A stretch of 64,000 nt of DNA from UBA9676 sp963741615 (lineage in GTDB: Bacteria; Actinomycetota; Actinomycetes; Streptosporangiales; Streptosporangiaceae). A program made the position numbers and the translations under genes. The stretch is taken from assembly GCA_963741615.1 (NCBI GenBank), contig CAVUIU010000029.1:310001-374000 (forward strand). Reading direction: 5' to 3'. Below are positions 1 to 9,485 of the stretch, one piece after another; within the stretch, counting starts at the first letter, position 1; every line of letters begins with the position of its first letter. A model generated the notes under the pieces. It saw only the letters and a program-made list of their open reading frames with translations, ran no database searches and had not been told where the DNA came from.

Positions 1-1203
1 GGCTACCTGGTGGGCCGCGAGTACGGCCAGCGCATGCTCCAGACCAGGCCCTTTCACCGCGTCCTGAAACCCCAGCGCATCGAGCGGGCGCAGGACTACC
101 TGGCCAAACGTGGCGGCAGGGCAGTGTTCTTCGGCCGGTTCACCGCTGCCCTGCGCGTCCTGGTCCCGGGCCTGGCCGGCATGGCGCGGATGCGCTACCG
201 GGTCTTCCTGCCCTTCAACGTCGCCGGCGGCGCGATCTGGGGCACGATGATGGTCCTGCTCGGCTACCTCGCGGGCGCTAGCTGGAAGCGGGTCGCCCAC
301 TACGCCACCGGAGTCGGCATTGCCCTGTTCGTGGTCGTGGTGCTCATGCTCATTGCCGGGCACCTGCTGCGGACGGCAGGTGACCCGCACAGCTGGGCTG
401 GACGGCAGGCCGGGCGGCTGGCCCGCAGCCGCCCGGCATCCTGGCTGCGGCGCCGCTTCCCGGGCCAGCTTGGCTGGCTCGCCGGACGCTTCCAGACGGG
501 CGCCCCGACCGGCTTCGCGCTGACCATCGCCGCTGCGACCCTCACGGCATGCGCCTGGTCGCTGGGATCACTGACGTTCAGCGTTGTCCACCACATCAAC
601 AGCGCCCGCTACGACCCGCGGGTCCTGTCGTTCCTGGTGAGCCACCGCACGCCGTGGCTCACCGGCCTTGCCAAGGCGCTCACCTGGCTCGGCTCGGGCT
701 TCGTGCTCTGGCCGGTGGTGATCATCGCGGGCCTGGGCCTGTGGAGGTGGCGGCGCCGCTGGCCGCTGGCGGTCCTGCCCGCACTGTCGCTGGCCGGGGC
801 CGCGGCGTGGTGTGTGCTGATCAAGGTCCTGGTCGGGCGCCCCCGGCCGCCGGCCAGCGACTGGCTGGGCACGTTCGATGGCTGGTCCTACCCTTCTCAG
901 CACTCGGCGCAGGCCCTCGCCGCCTGGGGCATGCTCGCGTTCACCGTGATGGCGGGCCGCTCCTTGCGGACGCGGACGCTGCTCACGGCGGGTGCCCTGC
1001 TGATCGCGTTCGCGGTCGGGCTGACGCGGCTCTACCTGGGCGCCCACTGGATGACCGACGTGCTGGCCGGCTGGGCCCTCGGGGGAGCGTGGGTCTGCCT
1101 GCTGATCATCTGCTACCTGGTCGCGCAGCAGGCCGCGGCGCGGCCGCCGCCGACCGGGAAGCGCCCGGCGGCCGCCGCCGAGCGGCCCAGCACCAGAAAG
1201 TGA
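1..1203 (+). CDS. DedA-family / PAP2 phosphatase fusion membrane protein (5' partial)
   Basis: The reading frame is open from base 1, so the N-terminus lies upstream; 400 residues are visible. The first ~115 residues are the C-terminal half of a DedA/SNARE-associated membrane protein (GYLVGREYG, then FFGRFTAALRVLVPGLAGM and two hydrophobic segments). After a basic linker (~120-160) come about six hydrophobic segments of a PAP2 phosphatase with its three motifs: KVLVGRPRPP (~276), PSQHS (~298) and TRLYLGAHWMTDVLAG (~342), holding the catalytic His residues. DedA proteins are linked to lipid flipping and membrane homeostasis; PAP2 enzymes remove phosphate from lipid phosphates such as undecaprenyl pyrophosphate or phosphatidate. 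The fusion suggests a membrane-embedded lipid-phosphate phosphatase and carrier-recycling role (inference). It ends 31 bases before the next gene on the same strand. Confidence 0.9.
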   Translation, partial: GYLVGREYGQRMLQTRPFHRVLKPQRIERAQDYLAKRGGRAVFFGRFTAALRVLVPGLAGMARMRYRVFLPFNVAGGAIWGTMMVLLGYLAGASWKRVAHYATGVGIALFVVVVLMLIAGHLLRTAGDPHSWAGRQAGRLARSRPASWLRRRFPGQLGWLAGRFQTGAPTGFALTIAAATLTACAWSLGSLTFSVVHHINSARYDPRVLSFLVSHRTPWLTGLAKALTWLGSGFVLWPVVIIAGLGLWRWRRRWPLAVLPALSLAGAAAWCVLIKVLVGRPRPPASDWLGTFDGWSYPSQHSAQALAAWGMLAFTVMAGRSLRTRTLLTAGALLIAFAVGLTRLYLGAHWMTDVLAGWALGGAWVCLLIICYLVAQQAAARPPPTGKRPAAAAERPSTRK

Positions 1204-1234
1204 CACTTCGCCGGTACGCGGACAGAATGAGGCC

Positions 1235-2752
1235 ATGGCCGCCAGGTCGCTTGACAGGGCGCGGCTCGCCGCGGTGATCGCCGAAGTCCTCCACCGCCAT
1301 CCGGCGGGCGGGCTGGCTGTCGGCGTGGTCGGACGCGACGGCCTGCGGTTCTTCGAGGGTTTCGGCTTCGCGGACACCGCGCGGGGAATACCCATCACCC
1401 AGCACACCGTCTTCCGGATCGGCTCGATCTCGAAGACCTTCACCGCGATCGCGGTCATGCAGCTGCGGGAGCGGGGCCTGATCGACCTCGACGATCCCGT
1501 CAGCGAGCACCTCCGCTCCTACCGCCTCGATCCCGCGCACACGTCGTTCCGGCCCACAACGATCCGGCACCTGCTGACCCACACCGGCGGGATAGGGGAA
1601 TTCCGAAGCCTGGGCGATCTGCTCCGGCCGACGATCGGCCTGGCCGCTGCACCCGACCGGCCGGCGCCGACGCTGGCCGCCTACTACCACGGCAAGCTCC
1701 GCGTCGAGGTCGAGCCCGGGACCAAGTGGGCCTACGCCAACCATGGGTTCGCGACCCTGGGGCAACTCGTCGAAGACGTGTCCGGCGAGCCGTTCGCCTC
1801 GTACATGCGCACGCACGTTTTCGGCCCGCTCGGCATGGACAGCACGGACTTCGCCCGGACCGGCCCGATCCGGGACCACCTTGCGACCGGGTATTCGCTG
1901 GGAAGGCAGGGCCTCAAGGCGGTGAAGTACCGTGATATCGCCGTTCAAGGGGCAGGCTCCGTCTTCTCCACGACGGCGGACATGGCACGCTACGCTGCCG
2001 CCCTGCTTGGCTGCGACACCGGCCAGGGCCCGTTCCTGCCGCCCGGGATGCTCACCGAGATGTTCCGGCCGCATTACCAGCCCGACCCAAGGCTGCCCGG
2101 CATCGGCCTGAGCTTCCTGCGGGGGGACATCGGGGGCCACCGCACCGTCGGGCACGACGGTGGGTGGCCCGGCTTCATCTCGGCCATGGTCGTGGCGCCA
2201 GACGACGACGTCGCGGTGCTGGCGTTCACGAACACCGGCAGTGCGGCGCCCGACCGGGTGAGCGATGCGATCCTGCGCGAGATCCTCGGTGTCGCCGCCG
2301 ACACGCCCCGCTCTGACGTGCCCGAGCGGCCGGACGTATGGGGCAGGATCTGCGGCTGGTACGGGCCCGACCCGGGCCCGCTCACCAATGCGCGGGTCCG
2401 GATGCTCACCGGAGCCGGCGTGGAGGTGGTCGTCCGGGGGAGCCATCTCGTCCTGCGGGCGCTTACCCCGGTGCCGCGTCTGCGCAAGGGATTCCGCCTG
2501 CACGCGGACGATCCTGCCGACCCCTACCTGTTCCGGCTCGACCTCACCGACGTTGGCCGTGGCACCTGGCCCGTGGCGTTCAGCCGGAACGGCGATGGCG
2601 CGGTAGCCGCACTGAATATGGGCCCCATGCCGATGTCCATCGCCAAGCGGCCCGGCTACCGTAACCCGGCGAGACTGGCGGCGGCCGGGGCCGGGGCCGC
2701 GGGGGTGGCCACCACGGCAGCCGCCCTCTACGCCATCACGCGCCGCCGCTGA
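1235..2752 (+). CDS. Serine hydrolase, beta-lactamase / class C PBP family
   Basis: A 505-residue protein of the beta-lactamase-related serine hydrolase family (AmpC/esterase EstB/D-aminopeptidase-like). Visible catalytic motifs are S-x-x-K as SISK (Ser64, Lys67), the Y-x-N motif as YAN at Tyr167, and an H-x-G-like HDGG near His307. The ~100 residues after the catalytic domain form a beta-rich C-terminal domain, and the protein ends in an Ala/Gly-rich hydrophobic helix followed by RRR, which looks like a C-terminal membrane anchor. No signal peptide is seen, so the catalytic domain may be cytoplasmic or the start may be misplaced. Substrate (peptide, ester or beta-lactam) cannot be told. It follows the DedA/PAP2 gene by 31 bases and may be co-transcribed. 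Confidence 0.88.
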   Translation: MAARSLDRARLAAVIAEVLHRHPAGGLAVGVVGRDGLRFFEGFGFADTARGIPITQHTVFRIGSISKTFTAIAVMQLRERGLIDLDDPVSEHLRSYRLDPAHTSFRPTTIRHLLTHTGGIGEFRSLGDLLRPTIGLAAAPDRPAPTLAAYYHGKLRVEVEPGTKWAYANHGFATLGQLVEDVSGEPFASYMRTHVFGPLGMDSTDFARTGPIRDHLATGYSLGRQGLKAVKYRDIAVQGAGSVFSTTADMARYAAALLGCDTGQGPFLPPGMLTEMFRPHYQPDPRLPGIGLSFLRGDIGGHRTVGHDGGWPGFISAMVVAPDDDVAVLAFTNTGSAAPDRVSDAILREILGVAADTPRSDVPERPDVWGRICGWYGPDPGPLTNARVRMLTGAGVEVVVRGSHLVLRALTPVPRLRKGFRLHADDPADPYLFRLDLTDVGRGTWPVAFSRNGDGAVAALNMGPMPMSIAKRPGYRNPARLAAAGAGAAGVATTAAALYAITRRR

Positions 2753-2911
2753 AAGCCCCGGGCAGGCCGGCTCGGGCGCCGCGGCACCGTCACCGCCTGA
2801 GGCATCCAGGACACAGCCGCCGGACGCCCGCTAGCACCAGTTCCGGCGGCGTGCGACTGTGTAAGGTGCGAGAGGGATACACGGTCGCCCAACTCGTTGA
2901 GCGGGGGCCTC

Positions 2912-4393
2912 ATGGGTCGTGACATTCAGGCGATCAAGATAAGCGGCGAGGACAGGCGCAAGTACCGGGACAAGGTGCAGCGCTCGCTGGAGGTGTTCGC
3001 GCGGATGCTGCGCGAGCACCAGTTCGAGGCCCATCCGTCGCAGGTGGGCGTGGAGATCGAGCTGAACCTTGTCGACTCCCACGGGGCGCCGTCGATGCAC
3101 AACGCCGACGTGCTCGACGCGATCGCGGACCCGGCCTGGGCGACCGAGCTCGGCCAGTTCAACCTCGAGATCAACGTGCCGCCGCGGCGGCTTGACGGTG
3201 ACACGGTGGCCGACCTGGAGCAGGAGGTCCGGGCCAGCCTCAATGCCGCGGACACCAAGGCCCGCGCCACCGGCAGCCGCCTCGTCATGATCGGCATCCT
3301 GCCGACGCTGGCCGAACATGACATGAACGAGGAGACCCTGTCGGCCAACGCGCGCTACCGGGTGCTCAACGAGCAGATCTTCGCGGCCCGCGGGGAAAAC
3401 ATGCGCATCGAGATCGACGGCGCCGAGCACCTTCTCACGCATGCGGACAGCATCACCCCCGAGGCGGCCTGCACGAGCGTGCAGCTTCATCTCCAGGTCA
3501 GCCCGGACGATTTCGCGAGTTACTGGAACGCCGCCCAGGCCATGGCGGGCGTGCAGGTCGCGGTGGCCGCAAACTCCCCGTTCCTGTTCGGCAGGCAGCT
3601 GTGGCACGAGACCCGGATCACCCTTTTCGAGCAGGCCACGGACACCCGGCCAGACGAGCTGAAGTACCAGGGCGTTCGGCCCCGGGTGTGGTTCGGCGAG
3701 CGCTGGATCACGTCGGTGTTCGACCTGTTCGAGGAGAACCTCCGGTATTTTCCCGCGCTGCTGCCGATCTGCGAGGACGAGGATCCGCTGGCGGAGCTGG
3801 AGCGCGGTGCGTGCCCGCAGCTGGCCGAGATGAGCCTGCACAACGGGACGGTCTACCGCTGGAACCGCCCCGTCTACGCCGTCGTCAACGGCAAGCCGCA
3901 CCTCCGGGTGGAAAACCGGGTCCTCCCGGGCGGCCCGACGGTCGCGGATGTGATGGCGAACGCGGCGTTCTACTACGGGCTCATGCGTGCCCTCGCCGGG
4001 GCGCAGCGCCCGATCTGGACCCAGATGTCATTCGCGACCGCGGCCGAGAACCTGCAGGAGGCGGCGCGGCACGGCCTGGACGCGAGACTCTACTGGCCCG
4101 GCCTCGGCGAGGCGCCCGTGGCCGAGCTCGTGCTCCGCCGCCTGCTGCCGCTCGCCCGCGAGGGGCTGGTCGCCTGGGGTGTCAACCCGGCCCAGGCCGA
4201 CCGCCTGCTCGGCATCATCGAGCAGCGCTGCCTCACCGGCCAGACCGGCGCCGCCTGGCAGATAGCCACGGTCGCCTCGCTCACCCAGCGCAGCGGTGCC
4301 GGCCGCCCGGAGGCGCTGCGGCAGATGACCCAGCGCTACATCGAGCACATGCACACCAACGAGCCGGTCCATGCCTGGCCGGTGGGCCCGTAG
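2912..4393 (+). CDS. Glutamate-cysteine ligase family 2 (GCS2/YbdK-like) protein
   Basis: A 493-residue carboxylate-amine ligase of the GCS2 type. The glutamate/ATP-binding core is visible as GVEIELNLVD (~35-45), FNLEINVPPRR (~88) and the metal-binding loop RVENRVLPGGP (~335). Family members form gamma-glutamyl or related amide bonds using ATP (glutathione, mycothiol-like, ergothioneine or unknown ligations); the acceptor cannot be deduced here. The ATG at 2912 is preferred over an in-frame TTG at 2897 because the GAGCGGGGG stretch lies just upstream of the ATG. The gene stands alone, with a 159-base spacer before it, and converges on the LLM oxidoreductase gene 47 bases downstream. Confidence 0.88.
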   Translation: MGRDIQAIKISGEDRRKYRDKVQRSLEVFARMLREHQFEAHPSQVGVEIELNLVDSHGAPSMHNADVLDAIADPAWATELGQFNLEINVPPRRLDGDTVADLEQEVRASLNAADTKARATGSRLVMIGILPTLAEHDMNEETLSANARYRVLNEQIFAARGENMRIEIDGAEHLLTHADSITPEAACTSVQLHLQVSPDDFASYWNAAQAMAGVQVAVAANSPFLFGRQLWHETRITLFEQATDTRPDELKYQGVRPRVWFGERWITSVFDLFEENLRYFPALLPICEDEDPLAELERGACPQLAEMSLHNGTVYRWNRPVYAVVNGKPHLRVENRVLPGGPTVADVMANAAFYYGLMRALAGAQRPIWTQMSFATAAENLQEAARHGLDARLYWPGLGEAPVAELVLRRLLPLAREGLVAWGVNPAQADRLLGIIEQRCLTGQTGAAWQIATVASLTQRSGAGRPEALRQMTQRYIEHMHTNEPVHAWPVGP

Positions 4394-4440
4394 CATCGTT
4401 AGGCATGATCGGCGGGCAGGGAGCGTGGCGTGCCGGATCC

Positions 4441-5356
4441 TTACCCGAGCTGGGGGATGACCGCCGTGGCCAGGCGCTCGGCGTGCTCGGCTTGCTCGAA
4501 CATCGGTGTGAACAAGATCAGTTCCGCGCCTGCCTCGGCGACCTTGCGCAGTTCGCGGACGCAGTCGGCGGGAGTGCCCGCGATCGCGGCGGCCTCGATG
4601 TCCGGTGACCGGCGCCCGTAGAGCCGCTCCAGCTCGGAATTGATCCGCTTGCGCGCGCGCCCGGCGTCCTCGTCCACCGCGATGTACACCCGCTTCGCGA
4701 TCGGGAACTCGCCGGCGCCGGCCCGATTCGGCGAGCGCCGCACGGACGATCCGGACCTGATCGGCGAACGTCGCGGTGGGGGAGGACCCCGCGCCGAAAA
4801 AGCCGCTGCCCAGCACCGTGGCCCGCCGCAGCGCGGTCCGCCCGGCCCCGCCGAACCAGAGCGGCGGGAAGGGCTTCTGGAACGGCTTGGGCTCCATCGC
4901 CGCGTTCTCGAGCTGCCAGAACTCCCCGTCGAAGGTGACGCGGGAATCGGTCCACAGCATCTTCATCAGCGCGATTCCCTCGGTGAACCGCGCGACGTAA
5001 CGCTGCGGGTCCACTCCGAAGGCGGCGAACGGCCGCCCCCTGCCGCCGGTGCCGACTCCGATCTCGATCCGGCCGCGGCTGAGCTGGTCCAGCGTGCTCA
5101 GGCTCTTGGCCAGGTGCACCGGGCTGTGCAGGGTGGACACGAACACCACGCAGCCGAGCCGCAGCCGCTGGGTGCACGCGGCCGCATAGGTCATCGTCTC
5201 CATCGGCCCGAGCACGGATGCCTGCCCCAGCACGTGTTCCTGGGCCCACGCGCTGTGGAAACCGAGCTCCTCCACGCGCGCGAAATAAGCGCGGAACGCC
5301 GCCGGGTCGAACTCGCCGTCGGGCCAGAACTGGGGGATCGAGATAGCGAACCGCAT
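4441..5356 (-). pseudogene. LLM-class (F420-type) oxidoreductase, frameshifted
   Basis: Two overlapping frames together make one luciferase-like monooxygenase-family protein of about 300 residues. The N-terminal part starts MRFAISIPQFWPDGEFD and contains LDQLSRGRIEIGVGTG, a family hallmark, up to AALAESG. The C-terminal part, in another frame, begins around EFPIAKRVYIAVDEDAG and ends AERLATAVIPQLG. The frame changes inside a GC-only run at about 4705-4735 (one base too many or two too few). Members use F420 or flavin to oxidise small organic substrates. An alternative start is ATG at 5365. Either a sequencing/assembly error in a homopolymer-like run or a recent inactivating mutation explains the break; both halves look well conserved, so error or very recent decay is likely. 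Confidence 0.82.
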
Positions 5357-5385
5357 AGGTCGCATCGTATCCCCGGCGCCGCTGG

Positions 5386-6279
5386 CTAGCCGGGGGCTGT
5401 GACCCGGTGTACGGCAGGCGGGTGTGCGGCGGGCACGGCATCGGGGTGCAGGATCGAGGCGATGGCCTCGACGCCGTCGATCAGGCGGGGCCCGGGACGG
5501 ACCACGATGCCGTCGGCGTCGATCGCCCAGACCGGCACGCCGGGCAGCACCTGGGCCGCGACCTGCGCCTGCTCGATCGCGCCCGCCAGGTGGTAGCCGC
5601 ACGGCGCGGCGACGATGACCTCGGGTTCCGCCGCGGCGATGTCGTCCCAGCTCGTCGGGACCGACGGCGCACCCGGCCGGGCCGCGACCGGCCGCCCGCC
5701 CGCCGCGCTGACCAGGTCGGGTATCCAGTGCCCGGCGGTGAACGGCGGATCCACCCATTCGATCACCGCGACCGCCGGGCGCCGGCGTGCGGCGACTTTG
5801 CCCGCGATGCTGGCGAGCCGGGCCCGCAGGTCGCCTACCAGCAGCGTGGCGCGTTCCGGTACGCCGGTCCGCCGCCCGACCGCCAGGATCGACTCCAGCA
5901 CGTCGTCGAGCGAGTGCGGGTCAAGTGACAGCACGTCAGCCCGGCACCCCAGGTAGCTCAGGGCGTCCTCGACGTGACCGGACGGCAGCGCGCACACCGC
6001 GCACAGGTCCTGGGTCAAGATCAGGTCAGGCCGCAGGTCCGCGAGCGCCTGGGCGTGCAGGGTGTACAGATCAGCGCCGGCGGTCAGTTGCGCACGCACG
6101 TAGCTGTCGATCTCGCGGGGGGTCATCCCGCTGGTATCCCGGCCGCCTACGACGATCGTCTTGTCCAGCCGGGCAGCCGGCGGCTCGTCGCACTCGAACG
6201 TGACCCCGACCAGATCCTCGCCCAGGCCGAGCGAGTACACGATCTCGGTCGCCGAGGGCAGCAGCGAGACCAGGCGCAC
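5386..6279 (-). CDS. Cobalamin-binding protein (BtuF-like periplasmic-fold, no signal peptide)
   Basis: A 297-residue protein of the Fe/B12 periplasmic-binding fold (BtuF/TroA-like). It starts RLVSLLPSATEIVYSLGLG, typical of this family, and has DLILTQDLCAVCALP near the middle and WDDIAAAEPEVIVAAPCGY in the second lobe. No signal peptide or lipobox is seen, as is common for the stand-alone actinobacterial group annotated as cobalamin-binding protein, so it may act inside the cell or the start may be internal. No BtuC/BtuD partner lies beside it; its upstream neighbours are an FtsX/ATPase pair 36 bases away on the same strand. A direct link to the B12 salvage operon at 54-58 kb is plausible but not shown. 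Confidence 0.85.
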   Translation of the reverse strand: MRLVSLLPSATEIVYSLGLGEDLVGVTFECDEPPAARLDKTIVVGGRDTSGMTPREIDSYVRAQLTAGADLYTLHAQALADLRPDLILTQDLCAVCALPSGHVEDALSYLGCRADVLSLDPHSLDDVLESILAVGRRTGVPERATLLVGDLRARLASIAGKVAARRRPAVAVIEWVDPPFTAGHWIPDLVSAAGGRPVAARPGAPSVPTSWDDIAAAEPEVIVAAPCGYHLAGAIEQAQVAAQVLPGVPVWAIDADGIVVRPGPRLIDGVEAIASILHPDAVPAAHPPAVHRVTAPG

Positions 6280-6315
6280 CAGGTAAGGATAGGCGCCCGG
6301 CGCGGCTTGGCCGGG

Positions 6316-8604
6316 CTATTCGAAGCGCACGTTCTCGAGCCCGGTGATCCGGCCGAGGAGCGGCAGCGTGACGAGGATTGCCAGCAGCGAGACGGCCAGG
6401 CCCACCCCGACGGTGAGGAAGTAGACGTGGCCGAGATCCGGTATCGGCGTGCCGGCCGGCGCCATTTTCTCGATGGTGAGCACCGATATGCCATACGCCG
6501 TGCCCGCCGCCACGAGCGTGGCGGCTACCAGCGGCAGCACCGCCTCCTGCAGCACGACCCGGGAGAGCGTTGACATCGGTGTGCCGGTGAGGCGCAGCAT
6601 CGTGAACGGCCGTTTCCGCTCTACCAGTCCGCCGCCGGCCACGACGGCGAGGCTGCAGCCGGCGACGAGCAGCGTCAGGGCCACCGCGATATCCACCAGG
6701 CGCTGCACGGTGGTGGCGACGGCCAGCCTCGCCTGGACAGCCTCGCCGAACGTCCTCGGTGCCGTGCCCGATACCGACTCCTCGGTGTGAGTGATCAGGA
6801 ACGTCCGGACCCGCTCGAGCGTCGCCGCGTTATTGACCTTTATCAGCACCGCCTGCAGGTACAGGCCGGAAAAATCGTCCGGGGCCACGGGGCTGGCCCG
6901 GCCGACGATGGGCTGGCTGGTGTACAGGGGATTGTCGCCGTACAAGCTGAAGGCGTTGGCGGCGACGGCCTTCACGCCGGGAGCACATTCGCCGAGCGCG
7001 GCCAGTTCTTTCATGCCCGCGCAGCTGACGAGGGCGGTGCCCGCGTTGCGAGGGTTGGCGTCCTGGGCGGTGGAGTAGAGGGGCACGGTCGTCGCGCCCC
7101 GGAAGGCCCGGAGCTCGGCCACCAGCCGGGCACCTGCCGCTGGCGGCAAGCCTTCCAGCGCCATCTTCTGCCTGCTGGCCGACCCGTTTCCGGGCACGCC
7201 GCCCGGACCCAGGTTACCGGTGCAATTCACGTTGTTACCGCATACCGGGCTGGCCATGAAACCGTCAAGCAGCACATTGCCCAGGGCCATGGCGCTTGGC
7301 GTCGCTGTCGTCGCGTTGACCGCTGGCAGCAGCGCGGCAACGACCGTGCCGAGGAAGACGGCCAGCACGAGGCCGCTGACCGACCTGAAGGCAGCCTTCG
7401 GATTATCCGCCAGCCGCCGCGCCGCGAATATTGACGACGCGCCTTTGGTGAACTTCGGCAGCAGGCGCGCCGCCTGCGAGGTGAGCCACGGACCCCCGAC
7501 GACCAGGCCGATCATGATGACGAGAAGACCGGGGAAAGCAGGCGCGCCGATCGACTTCGCATTGGTGAGCAGCATGCCCACGCCGAACAGGACGACGCCG
7601 GCCAGCAGCGGCGCCAACCGCCAGACGCTGGGAGCCGGTGGGGTTACCCGGCGGGTCACGCCAAGCGGCGTGACCCGCACCCGCCGCAGTGCCAGCAATG
7701 ACGCGATCGCCGACGCGGCGGGCACGGCCACGATCACGCCCAGATAGCCCCAGATCGTGGGCGTCACCTCGGCCCGGAAATAGACGGCGCTGGTAATCGC
7801 CGTGCTGGCCAGGGCCGAGCGCACCAGGGCAAAGATCCCGATTCCCAGGATCGTGCCGAACAGGGCACTGACGATCGCGTCGGCCGAGGCGATGATGTTG
7901 ATGTCATGGGCGGTCGCCCCCACCAGCCGGAGTGACGCGTAGCGTTCCTCACGGCGGGCAGACGCCAGTTTGGTGGCCGTGCCGATCAGGATGAGGACCG
8001 GGAACAAGAAGGCGAGGGCGCCGACAGCAAACGCGTCCCGGAAGTAGGGCGACCAGATCTGCTTTCCCGGGGCGGTCGCTATCGCGTTGACCCGGATGGT
8101 GTTGGGCAAGGCGGCCAGCTTCGCTGGTGTGTCGCCGACGAAGATGACGAGCTCGGTCGGGCCGGTCAGCGCCTTGTCGCCGATGGTGCCGACGAGCCTG
8201 CCACCGAAGCGGTCGCCCAGCTCATCGCGCGGCACGCGCCGGAGCAGGGCCACCAGTGCCGGCGAGGCGTAGTACTGACCGCTGCCGGGCAGCCGGGAGA
8301 TACCGGGGGGCAGCGGCGCCGCTGGCCCGAGGGCCGCGATATCGAGCCGCTCGATCGTCTGCCCGCGGAAGACCTCATCGCTGTAGTTCCAGAGTTCCGC
8401 ATGCGATGGCGAATGCTGGTTTCCCTGTGCAGCCTGAGTGCCTTCCCAGAACGGCCGGTTGTTGGTCACCTCAAAGGCGTGAAAGTTCGCCAGCACGGCG
8501 AGCATGATCGCCACGCCCACCGCGACCGCCGACGAGGTCACGATGAGCCGGATGAGTGCTTCCCTGCCGCTCCGCAGGGTCAGCCGCAGGCCGAGCCGGA
8601 ACAT
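6316..8604 (-). CDS. ABC transporter permease, FtsX/MacB-like
   Basis: A 762-residue membrane protein with an N-terminal transmembrane helix (residues ~20-45, IVTSSAVAVGVAIMLAV), a large extracytoplasmic domain, a cluster of helices in the middle (from ~215, LAFLFPVLILIGTATKLAS), a second extracytoplasmic region and a C-terminal set of helices. SARREERYASLRLVGAT and ERKRPFTMLRLTGTPM are the repeated cytoplasmic loops typical of FtsX-like permeases. With the ATPase encoded two bases upstream it should form an ABC export or mechanotransmission complex (MacB/BceB/LolE-like family); the substrate is unknown. The short spacing to the ATPase supports one operon. Confidence 0.9.
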   Translation of the reverse strand: MFRLGLRLTLRSGREALIRLIVTSSAVAVGVAIMLAVLANFHAFEVTNNRPFWEGTQAAQGNQHSPSHAELWNYSDEVFRGQTIERLDIAALGPAAPLPPGISRLPGSGQYYASPALVALLRRVPRDELGDRFGGRLVGTIGDKALTGPTELVIFVGDTPAKLAALPNTIRVNAIATAPGKQIWSPYFRDAFAVGALAFLFPVLILIGTATKLASARREERYASLRLVGATAHDINIIASADAIVSALFGTILGIGIFALVRSALASTAITSAVYFRAEVTPTIWGYLGVIVAVPAASAIASLLALRRVRVTPLGVTRRVTPPAPSVWRLAPLLAGVVLFGVGMLLTNAKSIGAPAFPGLLVIMIGLVVGGPWLTSQAARLLPKFTKGASSIFAARRLADNPKAAFRSVSGLVLAVFLGTVVAALLPAVNATTATPSAMALGNVLLDGFMASPVCGNNVNCTGNLGPGGVPGNGSASRQKMALEGLPPAAGARLVAELRAFRGATTVPLYSTAQDANPRNAGTALVSCAGMKELAALGECAPGVKAVAANAFSLYGDNPLYTSQPIVGRASPVAPDDFSGLYLQAVLIKVNNAATLERVRTFLITHTEESVSGTAPRTFGEAVQARLAVATTVQRLVDIAVALTLLVAGCSLAVVAGGGLVERKRPFTMLRLTGTPMSTLSRVVLQEAVLPLVAATLVAAGTAYGISVLTIEKMAPAGTPIPDLGHVYFLTVGVGLAVSLLAILVTLPLLGRITGLENVRFE

Positions 8605-8606
8605 TA

Positions 8607-9314
8607 CTAGATACCCCCAAGCTCGGACTGGGCGGCCACCCGGCCGTCGCTCACGGTGACCTCACGGTCGGCGAAGGAGGCGACGTGGGCATCGTGGGTC
8701 ACCAGCACAACGGTGGTGTCCTCCTCCCTGGCGATGCCGACCAGCAGGTCCATCACCTTCTGGCCCGTCACCGAGTCCAGCGAGCCGGTCGGCTCGTCGG
8801 CGAACAGGACCTGGGGCTGTGCCACCAGCCCCCTGCCGATGGCCACGCGCTGGGCCTGACCGCCGGACAGCTCGCCGGTGCGCCTGCCGCCAAGGTCGTC
8901 CAGCCCCAGTCGCGCCAGCCACAGATCCGCCTTCTTATACGCCGCCCTGCGGCTGACGCGATTGAGCAGCAGTGGTATGGCGATGTTGTCCGCCACGGTC
9001 AGTTCGGGGACCAGCTGCCCGAACTGGAAGACGAAGCCGAAGGCGGTCCGCCGCAGCCGGGAGCGCTTCTTGTCGCTGAGGGTGTCGATCCGCTGGCCGC
9101 CGAACCATACCTCGCCGCTGTCCGGCTGGAAGATCCCGCCCAGGCAATGCAGCAGGGTGGACTTGCCGGAGCCGCTCGGGCCCATCACGGCCAGAATCTC
9201 GCCGACTGCCACGGACACGCTGGCGCCCTGCAGCGCCGGCGTCTGGCCGAAGGACCGGTACACGTCCCTGGCCTCGACGAGGCATCCGCCGGCGCCTGCC
9301 TGTTCGACATTCAT
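8607..9314 (-). CDS. ABC transporter ATP-binding protein (MacB/LolD-like)
   Basis: A 235-residue ATPase with Walker A GPSGSGKST, Q-loop in FVFQFGQLVPELTV, signature LSGGQAQRVAIGR, Walker B VLFADEPTGSLDS and switch His in LVTHDAHV. Such short ATPases pair with FtsX-type permeases. The ATG at 9314 is followed by an N-terminal MNVEQAGAGG extension. The stop lies two bases before the permease start, so the two are surely co-transcribed. The 170-base space upstream separates it from a divergent small gene and should hold promoters for both. Confidence 0.92.
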   Translation of the reverse strand: MNVEQAGAGGCLVEARDVYRSFGQTPALQGASVSVAVGEILAVMGPSGSGKSTLLHCLGGIFQPDSGEVWFGGQRIDTLSDKKRSRLRRTAFGFVFQFGQLVPELTVADNIAIPLLLNRVSRRAAYKKADLWLARLGLDDLGGRRTGELSGGQAQRVAIGRGLVAQPQVLFADEPTGSLDSVTGQKVMDLLVGIAREEDTTVVLVTHDAHVASFADREVTVSDGRVAAQSELGGI

Positions 9315-9485
9315 GGCTTTCCCTCTCCGGGTCCCGGGCTCGTGAAGATTCCTGGCCGGTCCGGATCGCCGGCACCCGCCAGTGACGCTACGGGCCGGCG
9401 GCCCGGCTCCGACATACGGCTAGGAGGCGGCTCTGGGGTGGATCTAGGTACACCCCGGGATCCGGGTCGGGAGGAGAATGAGCGT

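Noticed and set aside
8556..9480. Upstream part of a long plus-strand frame that ends with the 112-residue gene
   Set aside because: It overlaps the ABC ATPase on the other strand and has no domain match; only the part after the ribosome-binding site at 9470-9478 is credible.
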